The position numbers and the translations under genes were made by a program. Shown here piece by piece: positions 12,223 to 24,569 of a stretch of 64,000 bases of DNA. Each line of letters opens with the position of its first letter. Position 1 is the first letter of the stretch. The stretch is from Centroberyx gerrardi (Eukaryota > Chordata > Actinopteri > Beryciformes > Berycidae): assembly GCF_048128805.1 (NCBI RefSeq), contig NC_135999.1:19049190-19113189 (forward strand), given 5' to 3'. Under the pieces are notes generated by a model. That model searched no databases and was not told where the DNA came from. It worked only from the letters and a program-made list of their open reading frames with translations.

Positions 12223-13070
12223 GGATTTGGTCCAGGTCCATTCTGGCATGTTGCCACTCCAAGGGTTCATGGGTAATCAGGCCACTCAGTTTTGGGTCAT
12301 GATACTAATACTTATATTCTTTAAATCTATGACTTATAATAATTCCCACTTCTGTTGAGTAGTTCTGACAGTTGGCTAGCTCATTTTCAGTGCTTTATTT
12401 GGCTTCTTCCTAAATAAACTATTAAGTCAATAATCCAAGTATTTCATTTTATATTTCATTTGTTTAGGTCTAGTGATTCTGAGGAATTTGATTTATCTAG
12501 AGCGAAATTTGTGCACTGCAAGGCCAGCTAAAATGCACTATTACGGAGGACAGTAATTTACAAGTATGGGGAGACAAAGAAGCAAAGAAAAATTCAAACA
12601 CAAAGGTAGTCAATTAAGATATTATTTTTAACTTCTGGTATACAATACTTGGCATTGCAAACAAAGTGAGAAGAGCTGCTTGTGTTCAAATGCCGTTTTA
12701 AGAAAGGCCCACACACGATCAACACACGATCAACATTCAAAATAAAATAACACGCTTCAAGAACAGATATAAAGTAGCACACTTCAAGAACAAGTCACTC
12801 AATTAAAATATTTAAAATGCTGGCATGGTCACATGATGCTTACATACTATAGGAAAGGTGTTTCAGATGACTGTACCGCTTACAGAGTTTTTATAGAGAT
12901 AGTGTAATAATCCTTCAATGCATGGACATGAAAATATGTAATTACATCAGTCGGCCACGTTTTAAAATATGTAAAACAAACACCCATTAGGCTATACAAT
13001 ATCTGGCAGTCGTTATAGAAGTTATATATAAACGCATGCAAATCAAAATCAAAACCTGCCAGCTGTTGGT
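12223..13070. other. convergent 3' regions of brme1 and nanos3
   Basis: AT-rich sequence between two stop codons. An AATAAA at about 12412 (plus) suits brme1, and TTTATT at 12394-12399 (minus AATAAA) could serve nanos3, so the two 3' ends may overlap. 'acacgatcaac' is repeated twice at about 12711-12732. No other ORF of interest was seen. Confidence 0.45.
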
Positions 13071-13760
13071 TCAGCGTCTGGACCTGGCGTACACAGAGCT
13101 GTACGCGTTGTCCACCATGGGGCAGAAGCGCTTGGTGTGGGCTTGGGCCCCCGTGGCCCCGCACAGCGGACACACATACTGCCGTAGATAGGGACACATC
13201 ACATCTCCGGCCTGGTTCTTCAGGAAATGGGAACCAAACACCAGCTCCGACTCCCCGTTGTGCTTGCAGAAACTGCAGAACATGCGCTCAGGTGAAGGAG
13301 GTGCTGGCAGCTCCGGCGCCTTGGAACGAGTCGCCTTCCTGCGCTCTTTGGCCCCCCGGGCGCCTGTCGGTCTGGCAGGAGGCTTGAGGTCCTCCTCCAT
13401 CAGTGCGTCTGTGCGAAAGGAGCCGAGTGTGTCCCACAGGTCATCAACTTGTCGATGATGAGCTGAGGGGCCCGTCGGTGCAGATTCATTGGGGAGATCA
13501 GGCACCGAGTGCGCCCCGATGTCGCCACTGTGGCACACCGCGTTAATACCCACCGACTCCAACGCCTTGCAGAGATCTTCAGTTTCAGAACGCGGAGTAG
13601 ACGTAGACTCATTGGAGGCGTCTCGCCCCAGGATCTCTCTGACAGTGTCCGATAGTCCCATGTAGTCTCGCCAGAGCTGGAAACCTTTGCTGTCCGACTC
13701 CATGAAGCGCGGTAGATGGAAGAGTCCCCAAACCATACCGTTCATTCTAGTGCCTCTCAC
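13071..13760 (-). CDS. nanos3: Nanos3, germ-cell translational repressor (intronless)
   Basis: Single open frame of 229 codons. The C-terminal zinc-finger pair is complete. Finger 1 is C-x2-C-x12-H-x10-C starting '[10 protein letters not shown]'. Finger 2 is C-x2-C-x7-H-x4-C, '[17 protein letters not shown]'. Upstream, '[10 protein letters not shown]' matches the NOT1-interacting motif that recruits the CCR4-NOT deadenylase. The start may be the first ATG (13760), ATG at 13745 or ATG at 13703 (MESDSKG); the last would put the motif close to the N-terminus, as in mammalian NANOS3. An AT-rich TATA-like 'ttattaaaaa' sits at about 13794-13803 on the coding strand, so the outermost ATG may be too close to the transcription start. 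Known role: with Pumilio, represses somatic mRNAs in primordial germ cells. Synteny with brme1 supports paralog 3 rather than 1 or 2. Confidence 0.93.
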   Translation of the reverse strand: MRGTRMNGMVWGLFHLPRFMESDSKGFQLWRDYMGLSDTVREILGRDASNESTSTPRSETEDLCKALESVGINAVCHSGDIGAHSVPDLPNESAPTGPSAHHRQVDDLWDTLGSFRTDALMEEDLKPPARPTGARGAKERRKATRSKAPELPAPPSPERMFCSFCKHNGESELVFGSHFLKNQAGDVMCPYLRQYVCPLCGATGAQAHTKRFCPMVDNAYSSVYARSRR

Positions 13761-14175
13761 TAAACTTTTTTTTTGCCTCGTCTGCCAACCTCGTTTTTAA
13801 TAAGATGAGTCAACTGTTGAGCTGCGCCACAACGGTGTATACTACAGATAAAGGGCACGTGATTGCAATCTTGATTAATAATTTGTTACAAGCGGTGATG
13901 AAAGGCACGCTTCGTCATGCTTGGAACCAATCAGATGGGGTCATGACTCATGACTCATGCACCAGGTGTGCGTAGGGCGTGGACAGCTGCTCGATCAAGC
14001 GATCTTACATGAACAGAATTACTTTTTAGGAGTTTTAGGAGTACAGGAGTACATTCAACTAAAAAAAAAAATAGTGTAGAAAGGAATGCCACAAATGGAA
14101 AAGCACATTGCCATACTTGGGGCACTGCCAACACTGGACATGTGACATTATATGGTTTTGTTTTTAATCTTTGAA

Positions 14176-14424
14176 TCAGTTCAATTGTGCAGTTTTACCT
14201 TTATTTACAAAAACACTGCATGCGTAAAAGCACATTGAAAATATTTGGAGAGGGGAGCACTGAACACAGGCACATTCACCATCGTTTTTGACAAGGTGAC
14301 AAAGGGGCGTATTTATAGTAATTTGCATAGTTAATTCTGGGAGGAGACAAGGCGGGACTCTGAAGATGCGCTCTCTCCTGAAGGCACGGGCTGCAATATC
14401 TTCCAGCAAGGCTAGATATGCCAT
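14176..14424 (-). pseudogene. Harbinger/PIF-like transposase remnant
   Basis: Minus-strand ORF of 82 codons beginning 'MAYLALLEDIAARAFRRER'. This resembles the N-terminal 'LLED..xRxxRRERxFR' segment I recall from fish Harbinger-type transposases. The frame then degenerates, and the DDE domain is not recognisable nearby. The neighbouring 'gggaggagacaaggcgggactc' and the Harbinger-like ends at 15226-15393 support a dead DNA transposon. Confidence 0.45.
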
Positions 14425-14480
14425 CTTAACACTTGCTTCGAGGTAAATTGGAATCTTTTATATACCCTGCATGCCTAATA

Positions 14481-14532
14481 GGCTACCAATTAACCAGTTG
14501 GCTACCAATTAACCAGTTGGCTACCAATTAAC
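14481..14532. repeat. 19-bp tandem repeat, about 2.7 copies
   Basis: Unit 'ggctaccaattaaccagtt' repeated head to tail without mismatches. Confidence 0.9.
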
Positions 14533-15225
14533 ATTGGCTACATATGCGCAATTTCATGGCACTAGAAATTGGTGGGAGTAGCCGATCATTATAGGCCAAG
14601 TCAATAAAAACAATGAAAACCAAAACTGTTACATTTCAATATGGACATTATCATACTCCATTGTAAGCTAGGACTGGGACACTCAGTTTTTATAGTTGAA
14701 TATTTTAATTATGACAATAATTGATGAGGATGAAAGGGCATCAATTTCATGGTTATTTAATACATTTGGCCAATGCATTAGTAAATTAACGGTTTTAAAC
14801 ACACAAATGCTGCATTTCTTTATACTAGCAAGCAAACTCTACCGAGATAAATGCCCTTTATGACCGACAGCTTTGCCTTGAATTGAGCTAATATAGCAGC
14901 CTTGCTAGCCTAAACACACTAGCATAAAACTCAGCAAAACTATAAAAAAGCACCACAACATGAAACGAAATGATGACAAACCTTGTGCCCTTATCAACCA
15001 GGTGCTAAAGAAACAAAATAGCCAGCATTTTAACCTTAGCCCCAACCTTAATATCTAAAATAGCGGGCCAAATAATAACCTAACCTTAAGAAAATACTTA
15101 TAGGATCAATAAACATGAAAAACAACAAATTCTTGAAGTATGCTGGGCCATACTAAAGGTCATTTACAAATATGCTATGCATTTAGTTAAAAGGTGTGTG
15201 TTTACATTTTCTAAGACAGCCGGGC

Positions 15226-15393
15226 CTTCATCATTTGTGCGTACTCATGGTCTGAGGCAGTTCTAAATTTGTTCGCAGAGTACGAACAAATTCAGGTAAG
15301 AAAATATTGATGAATCCCGGATTTGTGCGTAAAATGTTCGTACGCACGGTTTAAGCACAGATTTGTGCGTACTCACTGTTTGTGAATGAGGCC
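15226..15393. mobile_element. end fragment of a Harbinger-like element
   Basis: Contains repeated 'tttgtgcgtactca' words and terminates 'tgaatgaggccca', the inverse of the GGGCCTCAT end used by the next element. It is probably the right end of the element whose transposase remnant lies at 14176-14424. Confidence 0.5.
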
Positions 15394-15429
15394 CATTAAT
15401 ACTGGCTACTGTGCAGTCCCAAAGCCATT

Positions 15430-16816
15430 GGGCCTCATGCAAGAACCACACGTACGAACAGATTCGTTCTTAAATCACTCGTACGAGCGATTTAAGAGAA
15501 CTTGCCGCATTCACCAATTTTCTCGTATTTAGAATTTTCTCGTAGGTAAGAACAAAATGTAGAGTGGTCCAGACCTGTAGTAGGAGTCATGTACAATCAA
15601 CCTGCCGTTCTCCAAAGCAAAAAAAAAAAAAACTTTGTTGTTGACTAATGGATCGTGTCTCTGTCACTTTGAAGAAATTTTGAGTTTGAATATATAAATG
15701 ACACTGTAAAGTAATGTATAATCATTTTTTCAAAAGAAGGTAGTGCGTAATTTATTTTACCAGAGCCGCATAAAATCTCATAAGTGTCCATGTGGGTTAC
15801 ATAGTAGCCTATAAGACAAAACAAAAAACACTAATAATTGCCAGGTTATTTGACAAACACTCAGATGAGACAAAGGCAAGGTTAGATTGTATTGGGGGAA
15901 ATACATTATAGAGGGAGATAAATCTGATTTCTAGGCTATTTTACTCCAGTTGATAATGTTAATGTGGGTAAGTGCAAGTGAATCAAAATTTAGGTCTTAC
16001 CAGGTTGAGGTGCAAGTCGCTGTCCAGGGCGACATCGCTGTAACGGAGAATTCCTCCTGGCCCCCTCCTGTTGCAGTCATGGATCGCCTTGCTTTTTGCA
16101 TCTATTTTCATGTCAAGCCATTTCTTTTTTTATTTCTGTGACGGTGCCCTAACGACAAATCACTATAGTCCTATAATATTCCCATAATACTCCGATAGGG
16201 ACTTAAAAGTGTCTGTGGTACTCAATAGTTAGTTTATAGTGACCTTATCTAATGGTATTTTTGTCTTCTGTAGCCTAGTATCACTATAATATTCCTATAG
16301 GGAATTATAGCTTTGTTGTGATATTTATTTAGTATTCATCTATTCTAAAATGTATAGAATACTATAGTTTTTTTTCGTAAGGGAACGCACAGACAACACT
16401 GCATTAACAGCATACGTTATTTTTTCCCATTCCTTGGCTTTAGCAGGGCCTTTGATTCCACTATTAAATTATATTAAATATTATATGCTTTGGGTGACTT
16501 ATTTCTGATAGTAGGACTTAAATCTCAGAGCTGGTAGACTTCTCCTTAGTCTTCCTGTCAGTTTTAGATTGAAGCTTCCCGACATATGGGCCAGACGCCT
16601 AACCTTATATGGCATTATTGGGGCGTCAATTATGCAAATTCACAATTCTCGTGAACGCGCGTTCATTTAGAACAGGTGGAATTCATCATGTTTATGCAGG
16701 TCATTTACGACAGTTTTCTGAAGATACGAGCGTTTGGTGAATCTGACGTGGCACACTCACGAAAAAAGTACGAGAAATTTAAGATAAGAATACGAAAATG
16801 TTCTTGGATGAGGCCC
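15430..16816. mobile_element. 1.39-kb non-autonomous DNA transposon with GGGCCTCAT ends
   Basis: Left end 'GGGCCTCATGCAAGAAC' and right end 'GTTCTTGGATGAGGCCC' form a 17-bp inverted repeat with one mismatch. Both subterminal regions are rich in 'tcgtac/gtacgag' motifs. No transposase is encoded. An internal segment (16150-16380) carries another, CACTATAATATTCC-type repeat and may be a nested insertion. Confidence 0.75.
16150..16380. repeat. 'ctataatattcctatagg' repeat, copy 1
   Basis: Rich in 'cactatagtcctataatatt' and 'cactataatattcctatag' words that recur at 51295-51400 and, inverted, at 63290-63520. Family not identified. Confidence 0.55.
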
Positions 16817-16951
16817 ACTGACTGCAGTTTTATTTAGAGCCTACTTTATTGGCTAGGCTAGATTACAACAACCAGCAGCCACAGTCATCTTCTTTGTACT
16901 TAAAACAGGCGTGTGTCAAATGGAAAAAGAGCACATTACTGCAAATCAGTG

Positions 16952-16957
16952 TTTATT
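16952..16957 (-). terminator. poly(A) signal AATAAA of the ssx2ip-like gene
   Basis: Minus-strand AATAAA about 75 bases beyond the predicted stop at 17029. This is a good fit for the 3' end of the ssx2ip-like transcript. Confidence 0.7.
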
Positions 16958-17028
16958 GATAATTTAAAAACAAACAAAGGGAAATACAGGAACAATAAGC
17001 ATTTCCCACCATCCATCCACACATGGTG

Positions 17029-20000
17029 CTAAAATGACCAGTCCATGCGTGGAGCGTGGGGTGTGTGCACGATCCTCTCCGCCACCCCATCCCATGTCTC
17101 TGACTGACAATCAGCTTCTCTGGCTCTGAAGGAGAAGAGAAGGGAGGGGACATGAGAAATGAATAGTCATAGTAATGGGCTAAACTAGTGCATACTTTTA
17201 AACCAAGAATGTATCTATATGCTCATTTGCCACTTTATTTTTATTTTTTCATTCCCCCAGCATTTGCACTGCCTCTTCCACACTGACTTGAAGTGACACT
17301 TTATACACTATGGGATGAGTGTGGGAAAAAAATTACTACATCAAACCACGAGGCTGGCATTTTTGACGCACCTTGCCATTGAAGAAATGTTACCCATGAT
17401 CTCTCTTTTTCAAACTCTATTGATTACTACTAGCAATGTGAAGGGCATTTTATAAAAAGCGAGGAAAGATTTGAATGTACAGTAGGCATTTATTCTTTGA
17501 AGAGGACAATACAGAGAGACCACTAGAGAAGTAGTTGCTATCATGACGGATGGTATTGGGGAGTCATATCTATAAATCTGTGCACAAAAGTAGCTGGTTA
17601 GGAAGGGGGATATATGGGAAAACTTCTCCGTAAAAACAGAATTCACATCATTTGTAGAACTATATGATACACAGTTCAGTGTTCAGTCATGAACTGATGA
17701 ACGGCAGTTAAGAGTTTTTACTCGTTTCTAGCTTTGGAAGATGTACACAAGTCTTAACTAAACTGTTCAAGATCAGAACAACATCAATTGTATTCTTGGG
17801 TGGATTTTTGCTTTACAAGTAGATTACTATGGAAACGAGATCACAAACACTAGCGATCATCAAACATGGCGTTGACTAACCTACGGCTGTACGGTAGGTT
17901 GAGGGCAGAGTAGAGCTCAGGAGTGCTGGGGGTTTGAACTCTGACCCTTCCCCGACCCGATCCTGAAAGAACAACGGTCCCCAAGTCTGTGGACGATGGA
18001 GTGATGGGAAGACAGCCAAATATGCTCGTGGGCCCCAAACCTGAGAAATACACTGCGTTTGTGGATTTTGGAGTGAAATGAATAAATCGCATTAGCCTCC
18101 CACTGTTTAAGTGGACGAATAGACGAAAAAACAAACATACTCACCAAGGGCAGTGCTGTCTCTCCTGTTGTTGCATTGCGCTCCCTTACCAAACAGAGGC
18201 GACTGACACAGATACTGCTGCTTCAGGAGAGAGGCCTTCTGTTGCTCAAAATCCCGTCGCTGTAGACAAAGGAAATAACACTCTGAAAACGGCCAGTAGA
18301 CTTTTTGAGACAGAATGTCATGAGGGTGGAGCCTAATCTGTCTCTCATGTGAGGAAGCTATACACACACACGCAAAATAAAACCCTTGGCCAGGATGCCC
18401 AAACTCAAGCAATGAATACCTGACTTTTGCCTCACAAAAGCTTTGTCATCTTCCAACCTTGCCGTACTCATTTACCCCACACCAGTATCATTTATCTCTG
18501 TACTCCATTCTCACAACAGGGACCTACTGTATACAACAAACAGATCCGACTAGTCATCATTTGACTAGTCGTCAAAACAGCCTCTGCTTCCTCTCACCTC
18601 GTGGCTTAGTCGGATGGCAGCATCGGTGAAGGACTGCCTCTCCCTTTCGAAATTCCTCCTCTGATGATCTAGCTCCGCCCCGCGGGCCTGAAGGCATTCC
18701 CACTCTTCCAGGAAATAGGAATCAGCCAGGTCAGGTGGGACAGGTGAAACAAGGCTATCCTATAGATGGAGAAACAGTAATGACAATAGTTCATCTTTGA
18801 GTATGTGGGTATGCATAATAAGGAAGCCTACCTGTAGCAGCTGCTGCTGTAGTTTGACCAGCTGTTGACTCTCCTTCAGTTCACTTTCTAGTTGAGCCAA
18901 GAGCTTGGCATGGTCAGTATCCGCAGCAGTTTGGCCTGCACACACAGTCCAGAAAGAATACTTTTACTCCTTAGACCAGAAATATGGGTCAAGACCCAAA
19001 ATGGTCCTGAACTTGTGTCTGGTGGGCCTACAAATGACTGGAGTACCCTCTTGTCAAGAGGTTTCATTAGTCTGGGTCACATGGCAAGAGTAGATTCAAA
19101 CTTGAAGAATTTAAGCTCAAAAGTTTATAACCCTTGCAGGGGAATGTCTAAACAAGCATTACCTCAAAGATATGGGTCAAACAGGTCTTTACCTTCAAAT
19201 AGGAAGTCTCCTAGTCTCCTCTGCACCTTCCTCCAACCCTGAACCACACCCCCTGTCACGTGGTCACCTAGTGCCAACTCAGCTTGAGCCAGCCTTTTGT
19301 CATCGGTTTGGACCTCTTCCTGGTCATCCACAAAGTCAGTCAGGGTCTTAAACAAGTTGTACAAAATATTTTTTTTATATAGAATACATAGCTTTGAGGT
19401 CAATATTGCAGAAAGACCATCCTTTACAAATCATCTCTTTTCAGAAGTTCCCCCTTAGTGTTTGGGAATTGTCTCTTGGCCCCAGTAACAAGCGCCAGTT
19501 GTCTTAAGTCCAGTTTTGCTCAGCACTGGCTTTAGCTCAAAAAGGCTCTTTCTTTTTGTCCTTACCCGCTCCATGTCGACTCTGACTGCGTGAAGTAAAG
19601 TGGTGAGGCTGTGGCGGAGCTTCATCGCCTCCCTGAGCTCTGCTTCTCGGCGCTCCAGCATCAGACGTAGTGTTGCCTCTTCTCGTCTACAAGGCGAAGA
19701 GATGCGAGAGAACAATTGTAGAGTGGTAGGAGGTGGAGAACGCAGTTGGGGGTAATAAATCAGCAGAAAGCGCAGGACGTCAGCAGCCAACCTACCTTGC
19801 ATTAGACCTGACCGTTCTGATTGGCTGGTCTCGCCTCCCTCGGCCTCCAGGCGGAAGGTTCAACACCTCTATGGCTAGATAGACAGGTACAAGATGGTAC
19901 AAATGGTATAAGAGTTGTGTAAAGCAAAACATCTTTGTGCGTATGAAAAATAAATGTTGAGAGATAAGCAAATTATTCTGTGGATTTAACTCTGATGTGA

Positions 20001-21301
20001 CAGTAGATAAGAGTGTGAGCCTCACTGGGGCCTTTCTCCCGGTGTCTCTCAGTGAGCTGGGATAGTCGCTCCTTCAGCCTGTTGCTGTGCTGCTCTCCCC
20101 GCCTCAGGTCTGCCTCCTGCTGGTTGCTTCGCAGCTGTAGACGGTTGCACTGGCAAGAGGAAAGGGAGAGATGGGAGGCAGAGATGGGAAGGAAATGGTG
20201 TGGTTTTTTTCTGAGGCCAGGGGGGTAGAAATGCATTCCACTGTCTCACAAGCACACATAGACCTTACTTTCTCCCTCTCACATCTCAGCATGTCCTGAA
20301 GCCTGGCCACATGCTGGTCCCTCTCTTTAAGTTGCTCCTATAGGATAAAGAAGTTAGAGTTTGTTTTGTTTAAATTACAAGCACTAATCTCTCTTTCAGT
20401 CACCCACCCTCAGTGAGGGTCCTTCGTCTCTGTGCTCCTCACTGTCAGCCCACCAGGAGGCGCTGTGAGAGAGCTCGCTCAGATAAGGATTGGGGCTGCG
20501 CTCCCTCCTACGGAGCAGATAGGGGTCTAATAAAAATCAGAGGAGCAGAGGGAAAGGAGGAGAAAATGAAAAAGAAATGGAAGAGAGGTAGACAAGAAGT
20601 GATGAGTGGAAAAAAAGGAGATGAAATTGTGAGTGTGTGTTGTGCAAGAGCTTGCTGTTATACCAGCATCCAGTGTAATAATCAGTGGCTCGTTGAAGCA
20701 TGTATCCATATTTCAGTTAAAGATGCACTGTTACCCGAGTCCTGGCTCCTTCCAACTCTTCTCTGGCCACAGCTAGATGCCATCTGTTCGCCATATTCAG
20801 ATAATGAACTGACATTTTAATCACATGCTAAATACATGGCACCTCAACTTGGTCAATACAATGAGTACAAATTTGTTTTTTCCTTTATATCAGACATTAC
20901 TGGGATAGTAGGGAGTGCAATTCAAATGTGTTTGGTGCCTTACCTTAACAGTGCAACTTCCTCAGATAGATGCAGCCACTTCTATTACCAGGTGATGGCA
21001 CTTAAGATAATTAACCAGTGACAATGGGAAATACTGCATCAAGATGGAAAGTTAAAAGTTTCAGAGTTTGACATTTTTCTGTCAAACTGTACCACAGTTT
21101 AACTTGTGCTCAAGTGTTTTCAAATTGTTCTACAAAGGGAAAAGTGAGATTGGCAACTACTTCTTTTATACCAAAAAGACAGATCTTTCAGACAAGCTCA
21201 CTGACTTTAAATGAGCAGCTCATTGGCTGTTTGTAAGCTGTCCAGCAGCTCATTGGCTTGCTGAACAGAAGTCTGCAACACTCACCTCCCTCCCTCCACA
21301 T
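17029..21301 (-). CDS. SSX2IP/ADIP-like coiled-coil protein, short form
   Basis: Proposed exons: 21286-21301 (ATG), 20408-20526, 20269-20337, 20026-20149, 19796-19874, 19566-19686, 19193-19346, 18832-18935, 18598-18759, 18145-18259, 17881-18040, 17029-17125. All phases agree and give about 439 residues. Readable segments align in order with vertebrate SSX2IP: 'LKERDQHVARLQDML', 'RLKERLSQLTERHREK', 'IEVLNLPPGGRG', 'LESELKESQQLVKLQQQLLQ', 'NFERERQSFTDAAIRLSHE' and 'RRDFEQQKASLLKQQYL'. Known role: SSX2IP links afadin to alpha-actinin at adherens junctions and anchors microtubules at centrosomes and basal bodies. The protein lacks about the first 150 residues of canonical SSX2IP. The 5-codon start exon MWREG is the weakest call. 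A second in-phase donor at 18189 could shorten exon 10. Which teleost paralog this is cannot be told here. Confidence 0.75.
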
Positions 21302-23011
21302 GTTCAATTGACACAACTAGACAAAGATTAAGTGGTTTAGAGTAGAACATTCTTCACATGGGATTTTCTTGGAGATGCTGGCCCTATCCTTTTTTGTTTC
21401 TGCTTCTACTCTCTGGGATGTTTGGCATTTGAATTGTTTACATTGAAGTCGAAGCAAGAGGCTGCGATCTTCATGTACCCCACTGACTTCATTCAGCTCT
21501 TCACCTCATCGCTGTGACAGTTCATGTATGGTGAATGTTTTGGTGGTGACACTGAAGGTATTCGATACTCAAAGTGAATAGAGGAGTTATCTCTTCCCTT
21601 TAAGGCATGAAGTCTGTATATCTTCAAGCAATTTGCACAAATTATAAAGATTCAACAGTCATACACAACAATTCATAAGTGTCCAGAAAAGTAATTTAAT
21701 GTCTGAAAAGTCGCCCACAGTAGCAAAGTTAAGGCAGATTAACAGTATTAAAAACTGTTTACGGCAGTTTTGGTCAGAAGGAATATGATTCCAGTGTGGA
21801 AAATGGTTAATCCAACAAATCATAACAACATAATTCAATGAATATTAACAAGATCTGGAGGTTTTAAAAGGAGAACTTATGCTGTATGGCCATGAGTGTA
21901 TCTGCAGTTAAATGCATTACCTTCTTTACCATGTATCATAATCCAAATAGTTTTATACTTTTATATTAGTCTTGCTTTTCTTTAAATTAAAAACAGTAAC
22001 AAATAGGCTATTAAAAGCAACCTCCTCAGTGGAATGCACTAACAGGCCATTAAATATATACACAAAAATGGACGGGATGAAAGGCAAATTGACAATCATG
22101 TCACTATACAGTAATGACAGGGAACAGCATTGTGGCCTGCACCTGGTAGGGTTAATGTCTCTGTACCATTGATTTTGTACCTGGGAATAGTAGTAATACA
22201 TTTACTGTTACATACAGTATATGGATAGTAGTTAGCTCAAAAAGCATTCAGCAATGTGTCAGTACCTCTGTTGGCCACATTCACACAGTTAAGTCTTCCT
22301 CTAATGGAAATCTGTAGTGTATTATACAGTAAAGTAACATGAAATACAGTGTATGCATGACACAACATGTCCTTATTCTGAATAGCACCTGGTTTGAAGT
22401 GTTTGATTCTTCCCCAACTGCTTCACAAAACTCATGAAGTTTTACATGCTGTAGCCAATAACATGGGCTGAATTTCCCACATTGGAGACAGACACTGTTG
22501 GACATGGACATGTTTAGTACTGGCTAAATCAAGAATGCCTTACTTTGTGTCAATAACAATTTCTGCCCAGTTTTTTTTAAACATGTAAAGTTTGGCACTG
22601 CTTAAAATGTAACAAATGGGAGTTATGATACCATTAGTCTTGGCAAAAACAAGTGGACCAATTCCCCCTAACCCACCAGCCCCATGTCCCATCATCCCAA
22701 GAGGAGCTGCTGGTAGATCTACAGCGATATCAAGTAGAAGTGAAGAAAGCCTTTGACGGACAAAGTTCGGAAATCCTCCATGTTGCTTTCTGCTGCAGAG
22801 GGAGAGAAAGAGAGAGATAATAAGGAAACTCACATAATTTACAAAACAAATAAAACCAGTTATTGATGATCAAAAATCATTTACAAAACAAATAAAAAAC
22901 AGTTATTGATTATCAAACAACCCATTATCTACACCTCACCATGTTACCATTTAATGTAATCCTATAGCATAATTCCCCTGCTGAAGCCTATGCACAGTAA
23001 AATGTCCTACC
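21302..23011. other. gap between ssx2ip-like gene and gng5; possible gng5 3'UTR exon
   Basis: Mostly AT-rich. A strong minus-strand acceptor (long pyrimidine tract then cag) lies at about 22797. The gng5 stop codon is followed at once by a donor-like 'gtagga', so 22300-22796 could be a separate 3'UTR exon of gng5. An open minus-strand frame there (22540-22833) has no recognisable domain and I do not call it a gene. Confidence 0.35.
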
Positions 23012-23895
<884 letters not shown>

Positions 23896-23961
23896 GACGA
23901 CGACTGTTGGCACAGTGAAGTTTTGGGGGGATTTTCAATAAACTGCGTCCGTCCGAGCGGA

Positions 23962-23988
23962 AAACCCTAACCCTAAACCCTAGACCCG
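23962..23988. repeat. short telomere-like CCCTAA run
   Basis: 'aaccctaaccctaaaccctag' within about 70 bases upstream of the gng5 start codon. It has three degenerate CCCTAA units, which is too short to show a former telomere. Confidence 0.6.
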
Positions 23989-24177
23989 ATTGGAAAACAT
24001 TGGCAGCCCGAAAGCCCGCCCTCTTGTTGCCAGCAAGTCTTTCTATTTGTGTCTGGGTCCATCCTTCAAAAAGTGCTGCTCAAGCCACGCCCCCTTCGCC
24101 CCCTCTACCTCCTCTCTGAAGGCAAATTGAATACCATGCAATTTCATGCACCACAGAGTAGAGTAGGACCGGCCAGT

Positions 24178-24404
24178 TACCTCCGCCAAGGAAGTTATGT
24201 TTTCGGTGCCGTTTGTTTGTTTGTCTGTTAGCAGGATTACGGAAAAACTACTGGCCCGATTTTCATGAAACTTCGTGGAAGGGTGTAGCATGGGCCAAGG
24301 AAGAACCCATTAAATTTTGGAGCGGATCCGGATCCGACTCACGAACAAGCAATAATAGCACGAACCTTGGCGGAGGTCTGCGCTCTCCGAGTGCCCTTCT
24401 AGTT
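24178..24404 (+). mobile_element. 227-bp CCTCCGCCAAGG element, copy 1
   Basis: Starts 'ttacctccgccaagg', contains the inverse 'ccttggcggagg' near the right side, and ends 'gagtgcccttctagtt'. Nearly identical, same orientation, to 29063-29294. One frame stays open through most of the element ('RKNYWPDFHETSWKGVAWAK'), and I recall this as a widespread high-copy repeat whose conserved frame is often mis-annotated as a protein. No known domain. Confidence 0.8.
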
Positions 24405-24569
24405 GTAAATGCAAAAGGTGAGTATATGACCTCCAGTCTGCGATCATCAATAAGGCAAATAACCACAGTATAGACAGCAAAATCTATTATATTTTCAGTT
24501 AAACATTATTTCCCCCTTAAAACACCCCATCCTCGTTTAACATCAGTTTGGTAGGCTACTATTAAAAAA

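Noticed and set aside
12880-13197. ORF overlapping the nanos3 C-terminus in another frame
   Set aside because: Shadow of the conserved zinc-finger frame, which is clearly the real one.
22540-22833. 97-codon minus ORF between ssx2ip-like gene and gng5
   Set aside because: No recognisable domain; better explained as 3'UTR or intergenic sequence.
23962-23988. Interstitial telomere marking a chromosome fusion
   Set aside because: Only about three degenerate CCCTAA units; chance or a promoter motif is as likely.
24213-24473. ORF 'MFVCLLAGLRKNYWPDFHET..' as a gene
   Set aside because: It lies within a repeated element also present at 29103-29303 and has no known domain, so it is annotated as a repeat.
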